NCBI RefSeq assembly: GCF_900155575.1
Contig: NZ_LT706966.1
Coordinates: forward strand, 1,770,760 to 1,823,153
Length of the DNA stretch: 52,394 nt
DNA from: Actinotignum timonense
GTDB taxonomy: Bacteria > Actinomycetota > Actinomycetes > Actinomycetales > Actinomycetaceae
Direction of reading: 5' to 3'
Below the pieces are notes generated by a model. The model saw nothing but the letters and a program-made list of their open reading frames with translations. It made no database searches and was not told the origin of the DNA. Shown piece after piece: positions 24,155 through 34,180 of this stretch (position 1 is its first letter; each line of letters opens with the position of its first letter). The position numbers and the translations under genes are program-made.

Positions 24155-25597
24155 TCAAGAGCGCCGCGCTGCGGGCGCGGGGGCGGTTGCGGGTTTGAGG
24201 ATGCGTGCCATGTACATGGCGTCCGTGTGATGGATATCAGGCCAGAGTTGCACGGTCATTCCGCGGGAGGCGACCGGGCGCAGGGCCCGCCGGTTCGCGG
24301 TGACGGTCACGTCTCCGAGTTCCGCTCCTTCGGTGCGTTCCAGGAAGGCGGAGATGACGTCGCGGGTTTCCGCGAGTACCGGAGAGCAGGTGGTGTAGAG
24401 CAGCAGTCCGCCGGGGCGCAGGGCCCGGTAGGCGGAGTCGAGGAGTTCGCCTTGGAGTTGCGTGAGTGCGCCCAGGTCGCTTTCTTTTTTGCGCCACCGC
24501 GCTTCAGGGCGACGACGCAGCGCTCCCAAGCCAGAACATGGGGCATCCACGAGGATCCTGTCATAGCTATCCGGTTCCTGAGCGCCAATATCCCGCCCAT
24601 CGCCTTCCCGCAACGCCACGGTAGCCGCCCAGGGTGCAACGTTTTCTTCCACGAGATCGAGGCGGTGAGCCTGGGGTTCATTCGCGAATACCCGGGCCCC
24701 GCGCCGGGCCGCCGTAGCGGCGATAGTTGCGGTTTTCCCGCCCGGGCCGGCGCACATATCCAGCCAGGATTCATCCTTCCCGGAAATGGAGGACTCGGTA
24801 ACAACAGCGGAGATCAACTGTGAGCCCTCATCTTGGACGCCGGCGACCCCGTCGCGCACGGGCCAGAGCCGATGCGGGTCACCGGAGGCTAGCAGCACTG
24901 CGCTGGGCACCAGGTAGGGATCTTCCCACGTCATTTTGGCACGTTCAATCCGGGCTTTGAGGTGCTCGGGTGAGATATTGCGGCAGGCCAGCGCCACTTT
25001 CGCTGGCGTGTTATTAGCTTCGAGAACGGCTTCTACTTCGGTTGAGCGCCCAGCGGCCGCGAGAGAGGCTTCCAGCTGGCGCACAATCCAGCGTGGGTGG
25101 GAATGCCAGACCGCCAGGAATTCTTCCCGGGATGCGGTGCTGTTTTCGATAATTCCGCGCCAGGCATCCCGGCGCTCGGAGACTCGGCGCAGCACGGCAT
25201 TGACGAAACCGGCGATTCCCTGCCCGAGTTCATTGCGGGCTAGCGCAACTGTTTCGTTAATGGCCGCGTGGGGTGGTGTTTTCAGTTCGATGAGCTGGTA
25301 GCAGCCCAGGCGGAGCAGATCGAGGGCACCCGGGTCAATTTCTGCGAGGGTACGGCCTTGGGAGCAGCGGGCGATCATGGCATCCCAGCGGCCTTGAAGC
25401 CGCAAGGTCCCGTAGGCGAGGTTGGTGGCGAAGGCGGCGTCGCTCCGATTGAGGCGCGCCCGGCTGACCATGCCCGGGAGGATGAGATTAGCGTAGGCAT
25501 CTTCGGTATGGACTGCCCGCAGTGCGTCATAGGCAACGAGGCGGGCGTGGTTCGATGACTGGCGGCGTGGTACCCAGCCGGCGGGGCGCTCATTCAT
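24155..25597 (-). CDS. rsmB: 16S rRNA m5C967 methyltransferase (RsmB/Sun/Fmu)
   Basis: A 480-residue protein with an N-terminal NusB-like RNA-binding domain (about 15-150; [19 protein letters not shown]) and a Rossmann methyltransferase domain. The SAM motif is [16 protein letters not shown]. The two cysteines expected for m5C enzymes are present in [15 protein letters not shown] and [10 protein letters not shown]. It overlaps the fmt stop by eight bases, so the two are translationally coupled. The pairing of fmt and rsmB is common in bacteria. Confidence 0.95.
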   Translation of the reverse strand: MNERPAGWVPRRQSSNHARLVAYDALRAVHTEDAYANLILPGMVSRARLNRSDAAFATNLAYGTLRLQGRWDAMIARCSQGRTLAEIDPGALDLLRLGCYQLIELKTPPHAAINETVALARNELGQGIAGFVNAVLRRVSERRDAWRGIIENSTASREEFLAVWHSHPRWIVRQLEASLAAAGRSTEVEAVLEANNTPAKVALACRNISPEHLKARIERAKMTWEDPYLVPSAVLLASGDPHRLWPVRDGVAGVQDEGSQLISAVVTESSISGKDESWLDMCAGPGGKTATIAATAARRGARVFANEPQAHRLDLVEENVAPWAATVALREGDGRDIGAQEPDSYDRILVDAPCSGLGALRRRPEARWRKKESDLGALTQLQGELLDSAYRALRPGGLLLYTTCSPVLAETRDVISAFLERTEGAELGDVTVTANRRALRPVASRGMTVQLWPDIHHTDAMYMARILKPATAPAPAARRS

Positions 25598-26573
25598 GCT
25601 GGCCCTCCTTCACCTCGGCATCGAAACGGGTGTGCTCGGCCAGCCGGGCGCCGTTGAGCCAGGCAGAGGCCTCCATATGTGCTTTGCCAGGCGGGGCAAC
25701 CCGCAGTAACTGGATTGTTCCTTCCCCGCAGCCGACCACGCCGCCCGGACCGATTTCGCCCGGTGCCAGGGTCACGCGTGTGGCGGGGGCTTCGGGTGTT
25801 TCGGGTGTTTCAGACGTTTCGGGCGCAATGACGCGCACCGATTCGATTTTGAAGCGCTGCCCGTTGAGAGTGGTCCAGGCACCGGGGGCCGGATTGGCGG
25901 CGCGGACGCGATCCGCGATGCGCTGGGCGGGCCACTCCCAGTTCACCCGCGCCCAGGAAGAATCGAATTGCGGGGCGAGGGTCACCTCCCCGCTTTGAGG
26001 CTGCGCGTGGGCGCTGCCGGCGGCAATGGCGTGGAGGGTATCGCTCAACTGGCGCGCCCCGGATTGTGCCAGGCGGGCGAGCAGCTCTCCAGCGGTTTCC
26101 TCAGCCCCGATCTGAGTGGCTTCACTCGCGAAAACGGGGCCGGTATCCAGGCCTTGTTCTATCTGGAAGACGCTGGTTCCGGTGGTGGTATCCCCCGCGG
26201 CAATCGCGTAATTGACTGGCGCTGCCCCGCGCCAGCGCGGCAGGAGGGAGAAGTGCAGGTTGAGCCAGCCGTGGCGCGGCACGTTGAGTAGCGCGGGCGG
26301 AATAATGAGCCCGTAGGCAACCACCGCGACGGCTTCGGGAGCAAGTTCAGCGATCTGTTCCTGAATCGCGCCGTCTTTCAAGGTGCGGGGAGTGAGCACG
26401 GGAATACCTAGTTCTGTTGCCGCGCGGTGTACCGGCGAAGGTGTGAGCACCCGTTTGCGACCCTGGGGTGCCGGGGCGCGAGTGAGCACCCCAGCGATAT
26501 CGAAGCCTTCATCATGCAGTAGTTGCAAGGCCGGGACTGCGGTCTCCGGTGTTCCTGCGAATAATATTCTCAC
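25590..26573 (-). CDS. fmt: Methionyl-tRNA formyltransferase
   Basis: A 327-residue enzyme that formylates initiator Met-tRNA. It has the N-terminal MRILFAGTPE, the folate-binding segment LNLHFSLLPRWRGAAPVNYAI with the conserved SLLP and RGAAP, and a C-terminal tRNA-binding domain (from about residue 208). A Thr/Pro/Glu-rich insert (APETSETPETPEAPAT, about 252-267) lies in the C-terminal domain. The start is GTG at 26573 with AGGA nearby; TAGGAT also ends six bases before it. No peptide deformylase gene is adjacent. Confidence 0.95.
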   Translation of the reverse strand: MRILFAGTPETAVPALQLLHDEGFDIAGVLTRAPAPQGRKRVLTPSPVHRAATELGIPVLTPRTLKDGAIQEQIAELAPEAVAVVAYGLIIPPALLNVPRHGWLNLHFSLLPRWRGAAPVNYAIAAGDTTTGTSVFQIEQGLDTGPVFASEATQIGAEETAGELLARLAQSGARQLSDTLHAIAAGSAHAQPQSGEVTLAPQFDSSWARVNWEWPAQRIADRVRAANPAPGAWTTLNGQRFKIESVRVIAPETSETPETPEAPATRVTLAPGEIGPGGVVGCGEGTIQLLRVAPPGKAHMEASAWLNGARLAEHTRFDAEVKEGQHE

Positions 26574-26621
26574 GTGTCAATCCTACCTAGTTCTTTTCTG
26601 TGCCTATCTCATCCGGGCTCG

Positions 26622-28859
26622 TTACAGGGGCGGATTGACCTGTAAACGCAGTGAGCCGCCCAAGCGTTGGGCGGAGTAGGCGCCGTAGGTTTTTCGTGCC
26701 TGCCGGGTCAGGGTGATTCCGCGGGAGAGTTCTGCCCGGGCATACACAGTGATTTCTGCCGGGCGCGCCCCCGGCACCGGGCCAAGCAGGACGATTCCGG
26801 AGGCTAGCTCGAAGGCTCCTCCGGTAAGCAGATCAGCTTCTGTTTCTTTCCCGCTCTCCGGCTGCCATTCTTTGGTACCGGTACCGGGGGAAAACTGGGT
26901 GAAGAGATGCTCACCATACGCATCCTGGGCACTTTGCGTTCCCTGCGTACCGCGCGCCCCGGCCGCGCTTCTCACAGCCGCCGCGACTTCCCCGCGATTG
27001 AGCGCGGCGCGCAGCATGGCAAGGTAGGTACGCACATCCCCACTGGCCCCGGTGATTCCCACCCAGGTTGCGGTGGGAGGCAAATCCAGTTCGGCCCGTT
27101 GTTCGAGCAGCTCAGCGGCATATTCGCCCAATTCCCATCGGGCGATCCGGTTGAGGAGTTCAGGTGGCGCTCCCCCGGCTACCAACATATGGCCGCCTTC
27201 TCCCGCGCAGCGCACCCGGGCCGCGACCCGCGCGAGCACCCGAATAAAACGCGTTTCAGCACCCAGGCCTTCCCCGAGAAGGTAGCGTGCATCCAGCACC
27301 AATGCAGCGGCGAATCCACCTTCGGCTTCCGGTTCCGCACCCGGGGTTGCTACCACGATCCGCGGGCGCTGGGAGACCTTCCCAATAATGCCCTCCGGGG
27401 AGTGGGCTCCGGAGAGAATAATGCCCACCCCGGGGAAAGCCCGCCCGATTTCTTCTGCGGTGCGCGCTGAACCAATCCGGATAGCTCGCAGTTTCCCGTT
27501 GTGGCAGTGCTGGCAGCGCCACGGGTGGACCCGCACCCCGCACCGTTGGCATTGCAGAGGATCATGCGGCCTGCCCTGGGCCAAGTTCCCTCCGCAGATC
27601 GCGCATAGGGCACGCTCCCCACAATAGGCGCAGCACAGTGCCGGGATGTACCCGCTGCGCGGCACCACAATAAGAACCGGGCCATCTTCCAGGGCCCGCC
27701 GCAGAATAGGGAACGCTGGTTGGGGAAGGCGTAAATGATCCGCTTCTCCCCCGGGCCACTGGTGCGGGCCGGAAATATTCGGAAGCGCGGCGCGGCGCGC
27801 TGCCGCGGTACCATCCAGCAAGGTGATGCGGTGTTCGGATAGCAATTGCGCGCATTCTTCACTCACATAGGGTGAGAAAGCGAGGAACGCAGCGTTTTCC
27901 CGCCGTGCCCGTTCCAGTACCACGTCACGCGCGGCCAGATAGGGCGCGCGGATATCCCGCAGGGTGGAGGCGGCATCATCCATGATGATGGCAAGCCCCA
28001 GGTCAGTGAGCGGTGCCCAGGCGGCCCCGCGGGTGCCCACTACGATACGTGATTGCCCCGAAAGCACGCTCAAAAAAGCACGGTAGCGTTTTTCATGCGA
28101 TTCTTCGGAGACCATGAGGGTGGGCTTTTCCCCCACCCGGGTAGCGAGGGTAGCTAGCAGCGTTCGTGCCGCGCGGGTGGTGGGAACAACCAGGAGGACG
28201 CTACGCCCGGCGCGCCGCACTGCTTGCACGGCCCGAACCAGGAGCTCTACTCCCCCGGCGGGCCCGGGTAGCGCAGCCATGCAGGCCCGCACGGCTTTCC
28301 CGGCCCCGAGCGCCGCAAGGAATTCCGGCCCACCCCGATAGGCTTCCCAGGGCCCCGGTTCAGGAGCCGGGCGCGGGCTGGCCAAAGGAATAGCCTCCTG
28401 GGCATCGGCCAAGAATTCTTTCGCGGCGCGCGCGTGCCGTTCCGGGATAGCGGCCCGCAAAATATCAGCAACCGTTCCGGCGTATTTATCGGCAAGAGTG
28501 CGGGCAACCGAGTACACCGATGCGGTGAGAACGGGGTGTTCCGAGACTACTCGGTACAGGGGGCGCAGCCGCCCGCTGCCTTCCGTGGTGGCATCCCGGG
28601 CAACGATGAATCCGCCCACCCGTTGCGCACCGAGATCTACCACCACCCGGGTTCCCACCCGGGCACTATCCGCGAATTTTTCGGGAATAAGGTAGTCAAA
28701 TACCCGGTCCATATGGGGTTGGGAATGAAGCACATGAACATGCGCCACGGGATTGGGCACCTTGGAGCGCACGCGGGTGCGTGCAGGGCGCGCCTCAAGC
28801 AGGGCGCCCTGCTCCCCCATGAGGGGGAGGGCATCGAAATCAAAGAGTGTGCTCTCCAT
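26622..28859 (-). CDS. priA: Primosomal protein N' (PriA), helicase-deficient actinobacterial type
   Basis: A 745-residue PriA-like protein for restart of stalled replication forks. The 3'-binding domain is at the N-terminus (VHVLHSQPHMDRVFDYLIPE). Eight cysteines form the two-zinc module CCAYCGERALCAICGG and CQRCGVRVHPWRCQHC. The helicase core is eroded: instead of GxTGSGKT it has RSVLLVVPTTRAART, and the DEEH box reads DDAA. This erosion is known for actinobacterial PriA, so the protein is probably a loader scaffold rather than an active helicase. The ATG has a weak RBS, but TATCCT ends seven bases upstream. It lies 108 bp after metK. Confidence 0.93.
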   Translation of the reverse strand: MESTLFDFDALPLMGEQGALLEARPARTRVRSKVPNPVAHVHVLHSQPHMDRVFDYLIPEKFADSARVGTRVVVDLGAQRVGGFIVARDATTEGSGRLRPLYRVVSEHPVLTASVYSVARTLADKYAGTVADILRAAIPERHARAAKEFLADAQEAIPLASPRPAPEPGPWEAYRGGPEFLAALGAGKAVRACMAALPGPAGGVELLVRAVQAVRRAGRSVLLVVPTTRAARTLLATLATRVGEKPTLMVSEESHEKRYRAFLSVLSGQSRIVVGTRGAAWAPLTDLGLAIIMDDAASTLRDIRAPYLAARDVVLERARRENAAFLAFSPYVSEECAQLLSEHRITLLDGTAAARRAALPNISGPHQWPGGEADHLRLPQPAFPILRRALEDGPVLIVVPRSGYIPALCCAYCGERALCAICGGNLAQGRPHDPLQCQRCGVRVHPWRCQHCHNGKLRAIRIGSARTAEEIGRAFPGVGIILSGAHSPEGIIGKVSQRPRIVVATPGAEPEAEGGFAAALVLDARYLLGEGLGAETRFIRVLARVAARVRCAGEGGHMLVAGGAPPELLNRIARWELGEYAAELLEQRAELDLPPTATWVGITGASGDVRTYLAMLRAALNRGEVAAAVRSAAGARGTQGTQSAQDAYGEHLFTQFSPGTGTKEWQPESGKETEADLLTGGAFELASGIVLLGPVPGARPAEITVYARAELSRGITLTRQARKTYGAYSAQRLGGSLRLQVNPPL

Positions 28860-28923
28860 GCAACCTAGGATATCCCGGCCCTACGACAGAAAAATCCGCC
28901 GCGAAACTTCAGGGCCTAGAGAC

Positions 28924-28937
28924 CTCAGATATCTGAG
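28924..28937. other. Perfect palindrome CTCAGATATCTGAG between metK and priA
   Basis: A 14-bp perfect palindrome within a stretch holding three more CCTCAG-like words (28910-28965). It could be part of a weak metK terminator or a control site. No U-tract follows. Confidence 0.35.
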
Positions 28938-28967
28938 ATACCTCAGGTCGCCCTACCTCAGTCATCC

Positions 28968-30167
28968 CTAGATAGAGCGGAGAAGTTCTTCAACCCGATC
29001 CGTTTTCTCCCAGGTGAATTCGGGAAGTTCCCGCCCGAAATGACCGTAGGAAGCCGTCTTCGCGAAAATGGGGCGCTTGAGTTCCAGGGCGTCGATAATC
29101 GCCGCGGGGCGGAAATCGAAGACCTTCTGAACCGCGTTTTCGATGCGGCCCAGTTCTTCTGTTTCCGTGCCGAAAGTATCCAGGCGCACGGATACCGGGT
29201 GGGCGCGCCCGATCGCGTAGGCCAGCTGGAGTTCGCACCGGGAAGCGAGCCCGGCGGCAACCACATTCTTGGCCGCCCAGCGCGCCGCGTAGGCCGCGCT
29301 GCGATCCACCTTGGAGGCGTCTTTACCGGAAAAAGCCCCACCGCCGTGCCGGGCCATCCCGCCGTAGGTGTCCACGATGATCTTGCGGCCGGTCACTCCG
29401 GCGTCGCCCATCGGTCCTCCCACCACGAAACGCCCCGAGGGGTTAACGAGAAGCGAGAATTTATCGGTATCAATATCGATATTTTCTTCTTCGAGGACGG
29501 GTGTGACCACGTGGTCGCGCAGGGTTTCCGTGAGCCAGTCACGCTGCACATTTTCATCGTGCTGGCTGGAGATGACCACGGTATTGAGGGCCACGGGCCG
29601 CGCGCCTTCGTAGTCAATGGTGACCTGCGTTTTCCCGTCGGGGCGCAGCCCGGGGACCACGCCTTCGCGCCGCACGAGTGCCAGGCGTTCGGCAAAGCGA
29701 TGGGCGAGCAGAATGGGCGCGGGCATAAGCGTTTTGGTTTCATTGCAGGCGTACCCGAACATGAGGCCCTGGTCTCCGGCGCCCTGCAGGTCGAAATGAT
29801 CGTATTCGGATTCCTGGCTTTCCCGCCGTTCCAGGGAGGTATTCACGCCAGCGGCAATATCCGGGCTTTGCTCATCGATGGAAATCGTCACGCCGCAAGA
29901 ATTTCCGTCAAAGCCGACCTGCGAGGAGTTGTACCCGATCCCGGTCACCACATTGCGGATAATATGAGCGATATCCGCGTAGGCATCCGTGGTCACTTCA
30001 CCGGCCACGTGCACCAATCCCGTGGTCACCATGGTCTCCACGGCGACGCGCGAATTCTCATCCGACGCGAGCAGCGCGTCAAGAATGGAATCGGAGATGA
30101 GGTCACACACCTTATCGGGGTGTCCTTCCGTGACCGATTCGGACGTGAACGGTTGCCGGTAATGCAT
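28968..30167 (-). CDS. metK: S-adenosylmethionine synthase
   Basis: A 399-residue enzyme making SAM from methionine and ATP. Motifs are complete: [28 protein letters not shown], and the phosphate loop [25 protein letters not shown] lies seven bases before the ATG. It sits between coaBC and priA as in mycobacteria. A 74-bp gap separates it from coaBC and holds a DtxR-like palindrome. No SAM riboswitch is visible there. Confidence 0.97.
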   Translation of the reverse strand: MHYRQPFTSESVTEGHPDKVCDLISDSILDALLASDENSRVAVETMVTTGLVHVAGEVTTDAYADIAHIIRNVVTGIGYNSSQVGFDGNSCGVTISIDEQSPDIAAGVNTSLERRESQESEYDHFDLQGAGDQGLMFGYACNETKTLMPAPILLAHRFAERLALVRREGVVPGLRPDGKTQVTIDYEGARPVALNTVVISSQHDENVQRDWLTETLRDHVVTPVLEEENIDIDTDKFSLLVNPSGRFVVGGPMGDAGVTGRKIIVDTYGGMARHGGGAFSGKDASKVDRSAAYAARWAAKNVVAAGLASRCELQLAYAIGRAHPVSVRLDTFGTETEELGRIENAVQKVFDFRPAAIIDALELKRPIFAKTASYGHFGRELPEFTWEKTDRVEELLRSI

Positions 30168-30220
30168 CGTATCCCCTCGCTATTTCAAACTATTTCGTCA
30201 GTATTAGTCACCAGCGGCTG

Positions 30221-30239
30221 GCAGGTAAGGCAAGCCTTA
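30221..30239. promoter_or_regulatory. DtxR/IdeR-like palindrome upstream of metK
   Basis: GCAGGTAAGGCAAGCCTTA contains the perfect palindrome TAAGGCAAGCCTTA apart from its AA centre. It matches 13 of 19 positions of the DtxR/IdeR box from memory. It lies between the coaBC stop and metK. It could equally be a tight hairpin. Confidence 0.25.
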
Positions 30240-30241
30240 TT

Positions 30242-31525
30242 CTATACGCGCTCGGTGGTGAAGTGATCGGCTATAAGGCCCGCAATGATAACAGCCATCT
30301 GGGCTTTGGTGCCCGCTCCGCTCGCGATGATCTCACCCGCTGGCGTGACCACGGTGATCTCGGTAGGTACCTCGCCGAATCCTGCTTTCTCCCCCACCCG
30401 GTTGATGACAAGTAAATCAGCGCCTTTGCGCCGCGCTTTTTCCCGTCCGTAATCCAAGACGGTTCCGCCCGCGTCCCCGGTTTCCGCCGCGAAACCCACG
30501 ATGAGCTGGCCAGTCCGGCGCCGTTTATGTGAAATATCAGCCAAAATATCGGGGTTTTCCACCAGTTCGACAACGCGCGTGCCGCTGCCGTCTTTTTTCT
30601 GTTTGCTCGCGGCGGTTTCGGCCGGGCGGAAATCTGCCACCGCCGCGCTCATGACCACGCCATCCACATCCTTCACCCGCGCCAGAACCGCTTCGTGAAG
30701 ATCGCGTGCCGAACTGACCGGAACAATCTCAGCTCCCGGAGCAAGTGCGGTAATATCGCGGCTTACATGGGCCGCTAGCACGGTGACCTGCGCGCCGCGC
30801 TCTAACAAGGCGCGCGCAATTTCCAAGCCGAAGCGCCCCGAGGAGCGGTTGCCGATAAAACGAACCGGGTCGAGAGCCTCGTGAGTACCGCCCGCGGTAA
30901 CGAGAATATGCCGCCCGCGCAGCGACACGTGCTCAGCAGTATCCTGCATGGCGCGCGTTTCCGGGTTGTCGCCGGTGAGGATAGCCCAGGCGTGCGCGAA
31001 GATCTCTTCCGGTTCGGGCAGCCGCCCGGGCCCTGAATCCGCCCCGGTGAGGCGCCCGGTGGCGGGTGGAATAATATGCACCCCGCGTGCCTGGAGCACC
31101 GCAATATTTTCTTGAGTGGCCGGATGTTCCCACATTTGGGTATGCATCGCCGGTGCCATGACGACCGGGCATTGCGCCCCCAGCAAGGTGTTGAGGAGGA
31201 GGTTATCGGCTATGCCTGCCCGGGCTTTCGCGACGGTATTCGCAGTTGCCGGGGCAATCACAATGAGATCGGCTTCTTTTCCGAGCCGAACATGCGCGAC
31301 TTCATCAGCGTGTTCGCTGGTGCGCACCAGAACGGGATGGTGGGTGAGAGCTTCCCACGTGGTGGCCCCGACCATCTCCAGGGCGGCCGGGGTGGGAATA
31401 ACATGCACATCCGCACCGGCTTTCACAAAAAGCCGGACGAGGTAGGCCGCTTTATAGGCGGCGATACCTCCGGTCACGCCGATAACGACGCGCGGCGTGT
31501 GCTCTACTTTTCGTCCAGCTGCCAT
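30242..31525 (-). CDS. coaBC: Bifunctional phosphopantothenoylcysteine decarboxylase/synthetase
   Basis: A 427-residue two-domain enzyme of coenzyme A synthesis. The CoaC flavoprotein half (about 1-185) has [30 protein letters not shown] and the PAMHTQMW loop. The CoaB half has [24 protein letters not shown] and a C-terminal FAAETGD segment. The ATG overlaps the 3' end of rpoZ by 22 bases, with GAGGA nine bases upstream. CoaC needs FMN, a link to the FMN-sensing operon elsewhere in the window only in the sense of shared cofactor demand. Confidence 0.96.
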   Translation of the reverse strand: MAAGRKVEHTPRVVIGVTGGIAAYKAAYLVRLFVKAGADVHVIPTPAALEMVGATTWEALTHHPVLVRTSEHADEVAHVRLGKEADLIVIAPATANTVAKARAGIADNLLLNTLLGAQCPVVMAPAMHTQMWEHPATQENIAVLQARGVHIIPPATGRLTGADSGPGRLPEPEEIFAHAWAILTGDNPETRAMQDTAEHVSLRGRHILVTAGGTHEALDPVRFIGNRSSGRFGLEIARALLERGAQVTVLAAHVSRDITALAPGAEIVPVSSARDLHEAVLARVKDVDGVVMSAAVADFRPAETAASKQKKDGSGTRVVELVENPDILADISHKRRRTGQLIVGFAAETGDAGGTVLDYGREKARRKGADLLVINRVGEKAGFGEVPTEITVVTPAGEIIASGAGTKAQMAVIIAGLIADHFTTERV

Positions 31526-31773
31526 TCGAGCTTGTCCTCGGCGATTTCACGCAGCGCGATGGACAGGGGCTTTTCTTCCGGTTCCGCCGAGACAAGCGCA
31601 CCGTAATGCTCGATATTGCCGTCCCCGCGCGCCATTTCCTGCTTGTAGGAGTTGATCTGACGCGCACGATCCGCTGAAAGCACGCACAGCGCGTACTTCG
31701 AGTCAATCTTTGCGAGAAGATCATCAATGGGCGGGTTGGTAATACCTTCGGGTTCCGGAACAGTTCCGAACAT
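31504..31773 (-). CDS. rpoZ: RNA polymerase omega subunit
   Basis: An 89-residue protein with the actinobacterial omega sequence: [32 protein letters not shown], here shown by its core [11 protein letters not shown] and RARQINSY, then [17 protein letters not shown]. It stabilises beta' during polymerase assembly. AAGGGAAC precedes the ATG. It lies between gmk (67 bp) and coaBC (22-bp overlap), the standard actinobacterial order. Confidence 0.95.
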   Translation of the reverse strand: MFGTVPEPEGITNPPIDDLLAKIDSKYALCVLSADRARQINSYKQEMARGDGNIEHYGALVSAEPEEKPLSIALREIAEDKLEWQLDEK

Positions 31774-31839
31774 GTAGTTCCCTTCTGGATAAACGTGGCA
31801 CCGCGTGCGGGTACCACCGTGAAGCTTCGGCCTTTTATT

Positions 31840-32409
31840 CTAACGCTTTGGGGCGATGAGGTCGAGGATTTCGCCGGTGGCACGTGCCACGGTGTCATTT
31901 ACGACGACGGCGTCAAACTCCTCCTGCGCAGCTAATTCGCCACGGGCGGTTTCCAGGCGGCGGTCGATGGCCTCCTCGGTTTCGGTACCGCGCCCCCGAA
32001 GCCGCGCCTCAAGTTCTTGGAACGACGGCGGGGCTAGAAAAATCTGGAAAGCTTCGGGCAGCGACTGGCGAACCTGGCGCGCCCCTGCCAGATCGATTTC
32101 GAGAAGCGGAATTTTTCCCGCTGCGTATGCTTCCAGCACGGGTTGGCGCGGGGTTCCGTAACGGTGCTTCCCGTGGACAACGGCCCATTCGAGCATCTCC
32201 CCGCTTTCCACGAGGTGATCGAAGTGTTCATCATCCACGAAGAAGTAGGATTCCCCTTCGCGTTCCCCCGGGCGAGGGGCGCGCGTGGTGGCAGAAATGG
32301 AGAGCCAGATGCGCGGCTCCCGCTCAAGGAGCTGCGCAACCACGGTTCCTTTCCCTACCCCGGAAGGGCCGGCAAGCACGCAGATACGGCGATGATCCTC
32401 AGGTGTCAT
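31840..32409 (-). CDS. gmk: Guanylate kinase
   Basis: A 189-residue enzyme phosphorylating GMP to GDP. It shows the P-loop GPSGVGKGT, the GMP-binding [19 protein letters not shown] (first part [11 protein letters not shown]), the lid, and [14 protein letters not shown]. The ATG at 32409 has no strong RBS. It lies 95 bp after mihF and 67 bp before rpoZ, the usual order. Confidence 0.95.
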   Translation of the reverse strand: MTPEDHRRICVLAGPSGVGKGTVVAQLLEREPRIWLSISATTRAPRPGEREGESYFFVDDEHFDHLVESGEMLEWAVVHGKHRYGTPRQPVLEAYAAGKIPLLEIDLAGARQVRQSLPEAFQIFLAPPSFQELEARLRGRGTETEEAIDRRLETARGELAAQEEFDAVVVNDTVARATGEILDLIAPKR

Positions 32410-32504
32410 GACATTTATTCTGCCACAGCCCTACGACACAATTTTCGCTCGCGTTTTTCTGTGCCGGCCGCCGGGAGTAGTTGAGTCCTGCCCGGGCTCA
32501 GCCT

Positions 32505-32813
32505 TTAACCGAAAAGCGCGATGAGGGCCGCGGTTTGATGTACACCCAACCCGCGCACGCGCCGGGAAGGAGCGATCCCAATATCGGCCATGGCCCGCGC
32601 GGCCTTGGCTTCACCGATACCGGGAAGTGCCCGCAGCAGCACACTGGCGCGGGTGCGCGCAACGACCGGGTCATCACGCTGAGCCAAAACCTCCGAAAGG
32701 TGCAGCTGTCCGGATTTCAGTTGCTGCAAAAGTTCCGCGCGGCGCCGCCGTGTTTCGGCGGCCTTATCCAAAGCGGCGAGACGCTGCTCCGGAGTAAGTG
32801 GTGGTACCTCCAC
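32505..32813 (-). CDS. mihF: Actinobacterial integration host factor (mIHF)
   Basis: A 102-residue DNA-binding nucleoid protein. It matches the mIHF family with PPLTPEQRLAALDKA at the start and the helix-two-turn-helix region LLRALPGIGEAKAARAMADIGI followed by RRVRGLG (motif shown in parts: ALPGIGEAKA and RRVRGLG). mIHF bends DNA and supports phage integration and nucleoid structure. The GTG start follows AAAGGGGA by six bases. Its place directly before gmk confirms the assignment. Confidence 0.95.
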   Translation of the reverse strand: MEVPPLTPEQRLAALDKAAETRRRRAELLQQLKSGQLHLSEVLAQRDDPVVARTRASVLLRALPGIGEAKAARAMADIGIAPSRRVRGLGVHQTAALIALFG

Positions 32814-33052
32814 AGTGTCCCCTTTCTAGCGCATCAGATATACCCTGGTGCTCATAACAATTCCGTCAACATCAGTCACGGCGACGCTGACGCTACGAAA
32901 CTTCTTCGTCTTGTTAGTAGCGTAGAGCGAAATAGCGCTAAATAATATAAGAAGCCACGCCCTTGTTTTTTTATAAAACCATCGCGGCAGGTCAGCGCCG
33001 CGGCTTGTGACGAAGTTCGCGACCAGTAGCGGCGTCCGGGTAGGCTACAGCC

Positions 33053-33430
33053 ATGGAAACGACCCGGATTGACGTGTGGCTATGGAGTGTGCGCCAGTGC
33101 AAAACCCGCTCGCTCGCCACCTCCGAATGCAAGGCTGGCCACGTGCGCATCAACGATGAACCGGTCAAGCCCGCCGCGAAAGTCCGTGTCGGTGATGTGG
33201 TGCGCTACCGGGTGGAAGGTTTTGATCGGATCCTCAAAGTTACCGGAATTATTACCAAGCGGACGAGCGCTCCGCTGGCCCGGGAAAATTACGAGGATCT
33301 CACCCCGGTGCGGGAGAAAGTTTATCTGCCGGTGATGCGCCGCGATCCTGGTAGCGGCCGCCCCACGAAGAAAGAACGGCGCGAACTCGACCGCCTTTTC
33401 GGCCGCAATTCCAATTACGGCCGCCGGTAA
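33053..33430 (+). CDS. S4-domain RNA-binding protein (HslR/Hsp15-like)
   Basis: A 125-residue protein with an N-terminal S4 fold: TRIDVWLWSVRQCKTRSLA, CKAGHVRINDEPVKP and VRVGDVVRY. The basic C-terminus (GRPTKKERRELDRLFGR) matches Hsp15-type ribosome-associated proteins, which bind stalled 50S subunits with peptidyl-tRNA. The RBS is poor, but TAGGCT (33041-33046) ends six bases before the ATG, so the message may be leaderless. It is divergent from mihF and convergent with nusB. Confidence 0.9.
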   Translation: METTRIDVWLWSVRQCKTRSLATSECKAGHVRINDEPVKPAAKVRVGDVVRYRVEGFDRILKVTGIITKRTSAPLARENYEDLTPVREKVYLPVMRRDPGSGRPTKKERRELDRLFGRNSNYGRR

Positions 33431-33510
33431 CCCCGCGGATCCCGGGGATGCACAACTATCGTGGCCTATAGGACACCAGGGGCTGCGTAACGAAATTTCA
33501 CATGCACAAA

Positions 33511-33549
33511 ATGGCGAGTTTCCGTGAGATTTTCACGGAAACTCGCCAT
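33511..33549. terminator. Bidirectional terminator between the S4 gene and nusB
   Basis: ATGGCGAGTTTCCGTGA (33511-33527) pairs perfectly with 33533-33549 around the 5-nt loop GATTT. The 17-bp stem lies between two convergent genes. Confidence 0.85.
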
Positions 33550-33574
33550 GAGGTACTGGTTGTCAGAGAAACTC

Positions 33575-34180
33575 TTATTCTTCTACGCCAACTTCGCCGG
33601 CTTCGGGAGTATCCAACTGGCCGGTGCGGATAGCGGCGATGAGGCCCGCCTCATCGGATTCCGAAGGCTCGCTTTCTTCGCCAGATTCCACCGCGCTAGC
33701 GGCGTCGTCGTTCTGAAGAATGGGTGTGCTGCCGCTTTCCTCACGTTCGCGGATATCGGCAGCCTTGTTGAGCACGCCCATCACGAAACCGACCGAGCGG
33801 TCCGTGGAGAATTCGCGCACTAGGTTGGTCCACTCCACGATCACGGCACCGCGGAAAGTCCCCAGGTACATGAGTTCGGCAACCGCACCGCGCAAAGCGC
33901 TGCGATCCACCGCGTTCATGCGCTCGAGCGACCAATCTTCCGAGGAGGCCTCAATGAGGGTATCCACCTGCGAGATTTGCTGCGCGTAAGCGGTCACGAT
34001 CTGCGAGCCGAATTCCCCGATGGGAACCTGGGCCGTGGAGACACGCTGGCGTTCGGCAAGGAGCTCGAGAATACCCGCTTCCGAGGTGATGTTCTTTTCA
34101 TCAGCTTCGAAAAGCACATCCAAGGCGCGATGGCGCTGGGTGGAACGGCCCGTGGACCGGCGTTTCTTCTGTTTAGCCAT
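33575..34180 (-). CDS. nusB: Transcription antitermination factor NusB
   Basis: A 201-residue protein. The basic N-terminus KKRRSTGRSTQRHRALDVLFEADE and the core INAVDRSALRGAVAELMYL-like segment (here MNAVDRSALRGAVAEL) and VREFSTDRSVGFVMGVLNK define the fold, which works with NusE in rRNA antitermination. The C-terminal ~55 residues are acidic and Ser/Ala-rich and appear disordered. The ATG shares one base with the efp stop (TAATG). Confidence 0.94.
   Translation of the reverse strand: MAKQKKRRSTGRSTQRHRALDVLFEADEKNITSEAGILELLAERQRVSTAQVPIGEFGSQIVTAYAQQISQVDTLIEASSEDWSLERMNAVDRSALRGAVAELMYLGTFRGAVIVEWTNLVREFSTDRSVGFVMGVLNKAADIREREESGSTPILQNDDAASAVESGEESEPSESDEAGLIAAIRTGQLDTPEAGEVGVEE

Noticed and set aside
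26622-28859. PriA as a broken gene because of missing helicase motifs
   Set aside because: Loss of Walker motifs is usual for actinobacterial PriA; the frame, zinc cysteines and length are intact.
30168-30241. SAM riboswitch before metK
   Set aside because: The 74-bp gap is too short and shows no SAM-aptamer blocks.
32814-33052. Small RNA or tRNA between mihF and the S4 gene
   Set aside because: Only weak inverted repeats and a T-run were seen; no cloverleaf or clear terminator.
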